From positions 1 through 17,844 of the forward strand of contig JBELEU010000022.1 of the NCBI GenBank assembly GCA_042093455.1: DNA of 17,844 nucleotides, in the 5' to 3' direction. The notes beneath the pieces were generated by a model. The model was not told the origin of the DNA and made no database searches. It was given only the letters and a program-made list of their open reading frames with translations. Positions 8,167-14,628 of the stretch are shown here, piece after piece. Both the position numbers and the translations under genes were made by a program. Positions within the stretch are counted from its first letter, which is position 1; every line of letters starts with the position of its first letter. Origin of the DNA: GCA-2723085 sp042093455 (GTDB lineage Bacteria > Bacteroidota > Bacteroidia > Flavobacteriales_D > Parvicellaceae).

Positions 8167-8198
8167 TTGTAGTTATTACAGCAATATTGCTAATTTTG
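8167..8198 (+). promoter_or_regulatory. Predicted promoter for lpxD with start codon at the transcription start
   Basis: TTG (8167-8169), a 21-base spacer and TAATTTTG (8191-8198) match both boxes of the Bacteroidota promoter. The G of the -7 box is four bases before the lpxD ATG, so the mRNA would be leaderless or nearly so. This is the best two-box match in the window. Confidence 0.65.
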
Positions 8199-8202
8199 GA
8201 AA

Positions 8203-9237
8203 ATGGAATTTAACGCTGGTCAAATAGCAGAAATTTTAAATGGTGAAGTTCATGGTGAAATAGGGGCAGTTGTTACCGATTTTGCTAAAATCGAAAAAGC
8301 CTCAAAGGGAACCATCACTTTCTTGTCTAATCCAAAGTATCAGGATTTTCTATATACGACAGAAGCATCAATAGCATTAGTCAATACCGATTTTGAACCT
8401 TTAAAAGATTTACCAAATACATTAACACTCATAAAAGTTGATAATGCTTACGAAAGTTTAGCTAAGTTATTAACTGTTTACAATGAGATGAAAACTTCTA
8501 AGGTTGGAATTGAAGAACCAGTTTTTATACATCCAACAGCAAAAGTTGGTAAGCATGTTTACATAGGTGCTTTTTCTTACATAGGTGCAAATGTTGTAAT
8601 TGAAAACAATGTGAAAATTCATCCCCAATGCCACATTGGAGACGACACTTTAATAGGTGAGTTTTCGCAACTTTATAGTGGCGTCAAAATTTACAACAAC
8701 ACTAGAATTGGTCAAGCATGTATAGTACATGCAGGGGCTGTAATTGGTTCAGATGGATTTGGCTTTGCACCAAATCAAGACAATGATTATCAAAAAATCC
8801 CTCAAATTGGAAATGTAATTATTGAAGACCATGTGGAGATAGGAGCAAATTCAACTGTTGATAGAGCAACAATAGGCTCTACTATCATTTGTAAAGGTGT
8901 TAAATTAGACAATTTGATTCAAATAGCTCACAATGTAGAAGTTGGAAAAAATACAGTTATTGCTGCTCAAACAGGTGTTGCAGGATCTACTAAAATTGGA
9001 AAAAATGTAATGATTGGTGGCCAAGTTGGAATTACTGGACACATCAATATTGCTGATGGAACCAAAATTGCGGGAGATAGCGGTATAGCTAGTAGCATTA
9101 TAAAAGAGGATACAACAGTTCAAGGTCCAATAGCATTTCCGATTGGAGATTTTAGAAGAAGTTACATCTTGTTTAAAAATTTACCTAAACTAAAAAAACA
9201 AGTTGAACAATTAGTAAAGCAAATTAATCAGCATTAA
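8203..9237 (+). CDS. lpxD: UDP-3-O-(3-hydroxyacyl)glucosamine N-acyltransferase LpxD
   Basis: Third step of lipid A synthesis: transfers a 3-hydroxyacyl chain from acyl carrier protein to the 2-amino group of UDP-3-O-acylglucosamine in the cytosol. The 344 residues match the family (about 340). The N-terminal uridine-binding part (about 1-100) includes TFLSNPKY. It is followed by a long left-handed beta-helix of hexapeptide repeats of the [LIV]-G-x4 type, for example IGAFSYIGANVVI and IGDDTLIG. The catalytic base is His243 in IQIAHNVEVG, and the DGFGFAP loop is conserved. A helical C-terminal extension (LPKLKKQVEQLVKQI) caps the trimer. It starts the lipid A cluster and is followed by lpxC/fabZ after seven bases. 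Lipid A synthesis places the organism among outer-membrane bacteria. Confidence 0.96.
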   Translation: MEFNAGQIAEILNGEVHGEIGAVVTDFAKIEKASKGTITFLSNPKYQDFLYTTEASIALVNTDFEPLKDLPNTLTLIKVDNAYESLAKLLTVYNEMKTSKVGIEEPVFIHPTAKVGKHVYIGAFSYIGANVVIENNVKIHPQCHIGDDTLIGEFSQLYSGVKIYNNTRIGQACIVHAGAVIGSDGFGFAPNQDNDYQKIPQIGNVIIEDHVEIGANSTVDRATIGSTIICKGVKLDNLIQIAHNVEVGKNTVIAAQTGVAGSTKIGKNVMIGGQVGITGHINIADGTKIAGDSGIASSIIKEDTTVQGPIAFPIGDFRRSYILFKNLPKLKKQVEQLVKQINQH

Positions 9238-9244
9238 TCCAACT

Positions 9245-10645
9245 ATGAGCGAAAAACAAAACACATTAAATTCTTCTATTTCTTTGTCTGGAGTTGGCTT
9301 ACACACTGGTGCTAATGTTGATATTATAATTGAACCTGCAGAAGATAATTTTGGTTACAAATTTCAACGAACAGATATTGAAGGCAACCCTATTGTTCCT
9401 GCCGATGTTGATTTAGTTGTTGAAACAAAGAGAGGAACAACACTTGAAAAAAATGGGGTTAGAATTGCGACAACAGAACATCTTTTAGCTGCACTTTATG
9501 GCTCCGAAGTTGATAATGCACTTATTAAAATTAATGGCCCTGAAGTTCCAATCATGGATGGGAGTTCAAAGTTGTTTGTTGAGGAAATTGAAAAAGTAGG
9601 ATTAAAAGAGCAAATTAAAGAAAGAGAATATATTGTATTAAAAAAGAATCTTTCCTATAGCGATCCAAATACTGATTCTGAAATCTTGTACGTTCCTAAC
9701 GATGACTTTAGATTAACGGTAATTGTTGATTATAATTCTCCTGTATTGGGGATGCAGCATGCTGAAATGGCAACACTTAAAGAGTTTAAAGAAGAAATTT
9801 CTTCTTGTAAAACTTTTGTGTTTTTGAGCGAATTGGAAGGGTTGGCAAAAGCAGGTTTAATTAAGGGCGGTGATATAGATAACGCCATTGTAATGGTGGA
9901 TAAAAAAGATGTAAAAAAAGAAGAATTAAAAGATTTAGCAAAGCTTCTTGAAAAAGAAGATTTTGATATTCAAATAAATGGCAACACATTAAATAATTGC
10001 GAATTAAAATTTTATAACGAGCCAGCAAGGCATAAATTATTAGACGTTATTGGAGATTTAGCATTGGTTGGTAAACGCTTTAAAGGCCATTTTTTAGCTA
10101 AAAGACCGGGGCATGAATTAAATACGTCATTTGGGAAAATTATAAAACAAAAAATGAAAGAACAAAAGAAACAAGGAAGACAATTTGATTTAACGAAAGA
10201 GCCGTTGTACAACATCAACGACATCGAAAAATTGTTACCACACAGATATCCATTTCTTTTAATTGATAAGGTGATGGAGATAACAGATGACACCATTATT
10301 GGGGTTAAAAATGTTACAATGAATGAGCATCAATTTGTTGGACATTTCCCAGGAAATCCAGTCATGCCTGGAGTTTTACAGATTGAGGCAATGGCTCAAG
10401 CAGGAGGTATTTTTTCACTTAGCAAGGTTGACGAGCCACATTTATATTCAACATACTTCATGAAAATTGACAATGTTAAATTTAAAAAGAAAGTCATTCC
10501 AGGTGATACAATTGTTTTTGAACTTAAGCTAATTTCACCAATTAGAAGAGGATTAGTTCATATGGGAGGACACGGCTATGTGAATGGTCAAGTTTGTATA
10601 GAAGCAGAAATGTTGGCTCAAGTAGTTAAAGATAGATCAGAATAA
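9245..10645 (+). CDS. lpxC/fabZ: Fused LpxC deacetylase and FabZ 3-hydroxyacyl-ACP dehydratase
   Basis: Two enzymes in one 466-residue chain. Residues about 5-300 are LpxC, the zinc deacetylase that makes the committed step of lipid A synthesis. They contain ISLSGVGLHTG, TTEHLLAALYG with Glu78 and zinc ligand His79, zinc ligands His263 and Asp267 (HKLLDVIGDLAL), and the catalytic His290 (RPGHELN). Residues about 325-466 are FabZ, which dehydrates 3-hydroxyacyl-ACP in fatty acid elongation: LLPHRYPFLLIDKVM, then GHFPGNPVMPGV with His367 and QIEAMAQAGG with Glu381. These two catalytic residues are 14 apart, as in stand-alone FabZ. The domains compete for related 3-hydroxyacyl substrates, so fusion fixes their ratio. 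The fusion is characteristic of Bacteroidota and relatives. The stop overlaps lpxA by one base (TAATG). Confidence 0.97.
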   Translation: MSEKQNTLNSSISLSGVGLHTGANVDIIIEPAEDNFGYKFQRTDIEGNPIVPADVDLVVETKRGTTLEKNGVRIATTEHLLAALYGSEVDNALIKINGPEVPIMDGSSKLFVEEIEKVGLKEQIKEREYIVLKKNLSYSDPNTDSEILYVPNDDFRLTVIVDYNSPVLGMQHAEMATLKEFKEEISSCKTFVFLSELEGLAKAGLIKGGDIDNAIVMVDKKDVKKEELKDLAKLLEKEDFDIQINGNTLNNCELKFYNEPARHKLLDVIGDLALVGKRFKGHFLAKRPGHELNTSFGKIIKQKMKEQKKQGRQFDLTKEPLYNINDIEKLLPHRYPFLLIDKVMEITDDTIIGVKNVTMNEHQFVGHFPGNPVMPGVLQIEAMAQAGGIFSLSKVDEPHLYSTYFMKIDNVKFKKKVIPGDTIVFELKLISPIRRGLVHMGGHGYVNGQVCIEAEMLAQVVKDRSE

Positions 10646-11424
10646 TGGAAGTACATCCAACAGCAAATATACATCCAGATGCAAAAATCGGTAAAAATGT
10701 AGTAATTGAGCCTTTCGCTACTATTTATGCTGACGTTGTAATTGGGGAAGGAACCTGGATTGGTCCCAATGCTGTAATTTTTGATGGGGCAAGAATTGGT
10801 GACAATTGTAAAATTTATCCTGGAGCTATTATATCAGCCACTTCTCAAGACCTCAAATACAATGGAGAGTACACTACAACTGAAATAGGGAACAATACAG
10901 TAATTAGAGAATTTGTAACCATACACAAGGGGACAACTGATCGGCATAAAACAAAAATTGGAAGTAATTGTTTGTTGATGGCGTATGTTCACATAGCTCA
11001 TGATTGTATTGTTGGTGACAATGTAATTATAGCAAACCTTGTTCAGATAGCAGGACATGTTACTATCGGTAATTGGGTTATTATTGAAGGCACTGCTGCA
11101 ATTCAGCAATTTGTTCAAGTTGGTGATCATGTTTTTGTTGCAGGTGGTTCATTGGTTAGAAAAAATATTCCTCCATATGTTAAGGCAGCTAGAGAGCCAT
11201 TGTCTTATGTTGGTGTCAATACAATTGGTCTTCGAAGAAGAGGATTTAGTGATCAGCAAATCATGAATGTTGAAGATATTTATAGAGTGATTTATGTTCA
11301 AAATAGCAACATCACAACAGCATTAAAAGTGGCAGAATTAGAACTGCCTCAAACTGAAGAAAAATCAACTATTCTTGACTTCATAAGAAGTTCTACAAAA
11401 GGAATTATGAGAGGGTTAAGTTAA
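10645..11424 (+). CDS. lpxA: Acyl-ACP:UDP-N-acetylglucosamine O-acyltransferase LpxA
   Basis: First step of lipid A synthesis: acylates the 3-OH of UDP-GlcNAc from 3-hydroxyacyl-ACP in the cytosol. The 259 residues (E. coli has 262) form a left-handed beta-helix of hexapeptide repeats from the N-terminus (HPTANIHPDAKIG, IGEGTWIGPNAVI). The catalytic His119 is in AYVHIAHDCIVGD. IQQFVQVGDHVFVAGGS precedes the C-terminal helical region, which contains VNTIGLRRRGFS and VEDIYRVIY. It overlaps the lpxC/fabZ stop by one base and closes the lipid A cluster. The efp gene that I recall following lpxA in many Bacteroidota is absent; instead a convergent gene ends two bases away. lpxB is not in the window. 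Confidence 0.96.
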   Translation: MEVHPTANIHPDAKIGKNVVIEPFATIYADVVIGEGTWIGPNAVIFDGARIGDNCKIYPGAIISATSQDLKYNGEYTTTEIGNNTVIREFVTIHKGTTDRHKTKIGSNCLLMAYVHIAHDCIVGDNVIIANLVQIAGHVTIGNWVIIEGTAAIQQFVQVGDHVFVAGGSLVRKNIPPYVKAAREPLSYVGVNTIGLRRRGFSDQQIMNVEDIYRVIYVQNSNITTALKVAELELPQTEEKSTILDFIRSSTKGIMRGLS

Positions 11425-11426
11425 TT

Positions 11427-12353
11427 CTAGTTTAGCGCTGTTTTGACAACCTGAATAACCTTAAAGCTATTTCTTTCACAAAGGTAGGTAACAAGTGAGA
11501 GGTTACTTACGTCATAAGTTGAATCAGTACTAGGTGCTGTTAGTTCAATAGAAAAATCATTGTAAAATTTTGTTCCATTAGTAACATCACCATTTGAGAT
11601 TAAAGATCCCCAAGTACCGTTAATATTTTCTGAAAGAATGGAGTGATGATGATAATGATGATCAATGGATCCATCTCCCATTTTTTGTGGAGCAATAACA
11701 GACTCTCTAATTAAATAAATAATCAAATGATAATCTCCAGAAAGATCTGATTTGAATTCAGTCTCAGTATGAATAAATAGGCCATTAGTAGCAGGAAAAT
11801 GATTTGCTTGAACTTGAATATTAGCCATCAAATTAGAACTGGTTTCTGTATTAACTGTATTAACCCATGAAGTTGATGCATGCCAAACGGTACTATTTGC
11901 ACCTGTAGAGTTTCTATTTATTGTCCCCAAGGGGTTTGCAAACATTCCAGGCATATCTGTTACATAAACATCACCAGCATCGGTAGTGAAATCTGTTGTA
12001 AATTCTGTATCAGTTTCTTGAAATGCTCCTCCAGCACCAGCATGAACAGATACTAAAACAACACCTAAAGTATCATCTTCTAATTGCTTTGCTATAACTG
12101 CAGCAGCAGGGCAATTGGTGCATTTGTGCCCAGTGTAATCTTCTAATAAAATATTCTTGACAGTATTGTTGTTTTCAATCCAATTGCTTGACGGGTCACC
12201 AAAATTATAAAATGTAAGATAGTCGTTGGAGTCACCAGGATATAAGCTCCAATCCATATCTCCAAAAACAGGAGGGATAGGGTTGTCAATTTTATCACAC
12301 CCATAAACTCCGATAAATGCGATAAATATTAGATATAAAAAAGCGTTCTTCAT
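11427..12353 (-). CDS. Omp28-type outer-membrane lipoprotein with CTNC motif
   Basis: The N-terminus MKNAFLYLIFIAFIGVYGC is a lipoprotein signal with Cys19 as the lipidation site. The acidic Asp20 does not favour inner-membrane retention by itself in this phylum; outer-membrane location is inferred. The mature part contains LLEDYTGHKCTNCPAAA, a thioredoxin-like Cys78-x2-Cys81 motif, followed by a mixed region and the block SGDYHLIIYLIRESV. A histidine cluster HHYHHH is at 232-237. These blocks line up with the T9SS-exported Omp28 protein at the right edge (EEKTGEWCGWCP, SGDYRLAAILLADSV), so the two are distant paralogs. P. gingivalis Omp28 is a surface protein of unclear function. This is the last gene of the operon with the TlpA-like and beta-barrel genes, only two bases after the latter. 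The length is 308 residues, and the start is fixed by the signal peptide. Confidence 0.82.
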   Translation of the reverse strand: MKNAFLYLIFIAFIGVYGCDKIDNPIPPVFGDMDWSLYPGDSNDYLTFYNFGDPSSNWIENNNTVKNILLEDYTGHKCTNCPAAAVIAKQLEDDTLGVVLVSVHAGAGGAFQETDTEFTTDFTTDAGDVYVTDMPGMFANPLGTINRNSTGANSTVWHASTSWVNTVNTETSSNLMANIQVQANHFPATNGLFIHTETEFKSDLSGDYHLIIYLIRESVIAPQKMGDGSIDHHYHHHSILSENINGTWGSLISNGDVTNGTKFYNDFSIELTAPSTDSTYDVSNLSLVTYLCERNSFKVIQVVKTALN

Positions 12354-12355
12354 AA

Positions 12356-14089
12356 TTAAAAACTAGAGGTGAAAGTAAATGTTAAACCGTTTGAAGCAGG
12401 AACAGCTCTACAAACTCCACCTACACAAAATACACCAGCTCTTTGTTTCCCATATTGGAGTGAAAAACGATGAGAGCCATTTATATAACCTGCAGAAGCA
12501 AGAGCATAATGCAATTGTTTTTTAGGTTCTGTATTACCGTAGTTGTATTGATCTAAAACAGCAACATACCAATGTGGACTAAAGGTATATTCAATTTGAG
12601 CAAAGGCCCAATCTCCTTGATCTTGTTTACGCGGTACAGTTTCACCAGTTGAAATTATCTGAGTAGCACCCTGTTCAGGACTAGCCAATTTTGTCCATAA
12701 TCCTTGTAATTCAAACCTTAGAGAATGTTCTCGATTAATTTTATAAGTTAAATCAAGAACAGCAATTTGAGCATGAATTAACTCATGATGTTGAGCAACA
12801 AGTACAGCTCTATCCTCAAAAATAAAATTGAAATAGTTTACATTAAACTTAATTTTCTTATTTATTTTTCGCTTTATTTCTATGTTAATATCCTGATAAA
12901 GGATACTATCACTTCTTGAAAAATATTGAGTAGTATAACTATTTCTTGAAGTTAATTGATCGTCAATAAAATCTCTTTTTGGAACGTATGAAGTAGCAAA
13001 ATTAAGAGATATAGTAGTTCCGTATTTACCACCCAACAACGTCTTTTTAGGTATTTTGTAAATTAGGTCTGCTTGATATGAAACCTCTCCTCTAGGGTTA
13101 GTTGCGTATGGGTAAAGGGTGGCAGCTAAATTATAAGTATGTTGTTTTGTCAATGCTGGTAGGAAACCAATTAACAAGTCTGTTGGTCCGACACTAACAT
13201 TAGTAGATCTCCACAACATGTTGTCCATGTGTTTAGCAGAAAAATCAACAGCAAAACCTTTTGTTGAATAACCTAAATTGAACAACAATCCTTCTCCATT
13301 TTTATATAAATAATTGAATCTTTCATCTTGATTGTCAGGATATGGATCGTTTATTTTGTGGACAAATTCTCCACCAAAACGCCATTTTTGATAACGCATG
13401 TTTAGCCTTGCAGAAGAAGCGCCAACATTTGATGGTAATATGAAGTCTGGGGTATTGTTGTCATTATTGAACTTACTTACAAAACTTCCACCAAGTTGAA
13501 CTTTAAGTTTGGAGTTGTTAAGAGAGTCAAACAACTCATTTACATTTAATTCAGCATCAATAGCTCTAATAATACCATTTCCATTTACCAATCCATCTGC
13601 AAAAACATACCTTTGTTTACCAATAAAGCTTTTAAGATAAATCCCTTTGTAGGGATTGTACTTTAGTCTTAATCCATCTATCGCGTTGTCTATTCCCAAT
13701 TGTCTTTCTTCATAGGCTCTTAGTATCATTCCACTACCTAATTGGTCGTAAAAACTTCCAACAGTGACCTCAACATTATCTTTGTTCCATGTCAAATAAC
13801 GATAGCCAATTCCTGTACCAGAAAATGATGTTGGATACCCTTCTAGCGTATTTAAATAAGTTTCATATCGGATACCTGCCCTAAAATCACCTTTTTGAAA
13901 ATTTATGTTTGTAAATCCATTGAACCCAAATAAATGATTAGGTAAAGCAGCGTTTATTAAAGTATCTTCTTGGTAGTATTGGCCAATTGCCTGAACATTA
14001 CCACTTACGTATCCTGGCTCAGAGTCAGATTGAGAAAAATAAATAGAAGAAAGAAAAAGAATAAATCCTAAACTATATACTTTTTTCAT
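12356..14089 (-). CDS. Predicted outer-membrane beta-barrel, DUF6029-like, with C-terminal C-x4-C
   Basis: 577 residues with a signal peptide (MKKVYSLGFILFLSSIYFSQ). The rest is rich in aromatic, alternating strand-like segments and ends in Phe (TFTFTSSF), as outer-membrane barrels usually do. I see no TonB box or plug motif, so a TonB-dependent receptor is unlikely. The C-terminal segment GKQRAGVFCVGGVCRAVPAS matches what I recall of the Bacteroidota DUF6029 family; I cannot check this by search. Cys555 and Cys560 in that segment are the only cysteines I find in the protein. The start ATG overlaps the stop of the TlpA-like gene (ATGA), and the Omp28 lipoprotein gene begins two bases after its stop, so the three proteins are probably made together. 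Function is unknown; a barrel that exchanges thiols with its operon partners is a hypothesis. Confidence 0.8.
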   Translation of the reverse strand: MKKVYSLGFILFLSSIYFSQSDSEPGYVSGNVQAIGQYYQEDTLINAALPNHLFGFNGFTNINFQKGDFRAGIRYETYLNTLEGYPTSFSGTGIGYRYLTWNKDNVEVTVGSFYDQLGSGMILRAYEERQLGIDNAIDGLRLKYNPYKGIYLKSFIGKQRYVFADGLVNGNGIIRAIDAELNVNELFDSLNNSKLKVQLGGSFVSKFNNDNNTPDFILPSNVGASSARLNMRYQKWRFGGEFVHKINDPYPDNQDERFNYLYKNGEGLLFNLGYSTKGFAVDFSAKHMDNMLWRSTNVSVGPTDLLIGFLPALTKQHTYNLAATLYPYATNPRGEVSYQADLIYKIPKKTLLGGKYGTTISLNFATSYVPKRDFIDDQLTSRNSYTTQYFSRSDSILYQDINIEIKRKINKKIKFNVNYFNFIFEDRAVLVAQHHELIHAQIAVLDLTYKINREHSLRFELQGLWTKLASPEQGATQIISTGETVPRKQDQGDWAFAQIEYTFSPHWYVAVLDQYNYGNTEPKKQLHYALASAGYINGSHRFSLQYGKQRAGVFCVGGVCRAVPASNGLTFTFTSSF

Positions 14090-14568
14090 TTAGCGTATTT
14101 TACTACTTCTTGGTATAATTCGTGTTCGTCACCTGGAGAGTAGTTGTTGTGATCCCAGACTATTTTACCATTGCCATCCAATAAAAATGTATGTGGAACA
14201 TTGTTAACGTTCATAGCTCTCTTCATGTTTCCATTGGGGTCCATTAAAACGGTGTATTCCCATCCCATTGCATTGATATATGGCTCAACCCTTGAAGCAG
14301 ATCTTGCATCATCAATAGAAATCGCAACTAATTTAACTCCTGTTTCATCTACCCAGTCATCAAATTCTTCAGCAATCGTATTTAGTTCTGCTTTACAAGG
14401 TTTACACCAAGTTGCCCAAAAACTAACTATAATGGGTTTCCCATTATTTGAGATTTTAGATACATCTATTGAGTTTCCTCTTACATCTTTAAGATTGATT
14501 TTTGGAAGTTGTGCGTTTACTTGAAAAATTAAAGTAAACAATAGTAGGAATGAGATTGATTTTTTCAT
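14086..14568 (-). CDS. TlpA-family periplasmic thioredoxin (thiol-disulfide oxidoreductase)
   Basis: Thioredoxin-fold protein exported to the periplasm, where it would reduce or exchange disulfides in partner proteins. The signal peptide is MKKSISFLLLFTLIFQVNAQ. The active site WATWCKPC has Cys55 and Cys58; the cis-proline is Pro125 in NVPHTF; FLLDGNGKIVW is the usual following strand. At 160 residues it is a minimal single-domain TlpA/ResA-like protein with no extra N-terminal domain. It is the first gene of a three-gene operon, with its TGA stop inside the ATGA shared with the beta-barrel gene. A TAAATTTG promoter box lies upstream. TlpA-like proteins often serve cytochrome maturation, but no such genes are nearby, so the co-encoded barrel and CTNC lipoprotein are the likelier clients. 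Confidence 0.92.
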   Translation of the reverse strand: MKKSISFLLLFTLIFQVNAQLPKINLKDVRGNSIDVSKISNNGKPIIVSFWATWCKPCKAELNTIAEEFDDWVDETGVKLVAISIDDARSASRVEPYINAMGWEYTVLMDPNGNMKRAMNVNNVPHTFLLDGNGKIVWDHNNYSPGDEHELYQEVVKYAK

Positions 14569-14590
14569 TGTAGTTAATATGGTTATGGTA

Positions 14591-14598
14591 CAAATTTA
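14591..14598 (-). promoter_or_regulatory. Bacteroidota -7 promoter box before the TlpA-like operon
   Basis: On the minus strand the sequence is TAAATTTG, a full TAnnTTTG match, with 22 bases between it and the ATG. The nearest TTG upstream is only 13 bases away, shorter than the usual 17-23, so the -33 element is doubtful. The box sits in the 60-base gap after the sulfotransferase-like gene, giving the three-gene operon its own start. Confidence 0.5.
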
Positions 14599-14628
14599 TC
14601 AAAAAGTGAACCAAAAAATATAGTTCGT

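Noticed and set aside
10012..11266. Open frames antisense to lpxC/fabZ and lpxA, and an overlapping plus-strand frame in lpxA
   Set aside because: They lie inside genes with clear catalytic motifs and their translations have no domain, signal or start context; they are shadows.
12356..14089. The beta-barrel as a TonB-dependent receptor or SusC-like protein
   Set aside because: At 577 residues it is too short, with no plug domain or TonB box and no SusD-like neighbour.
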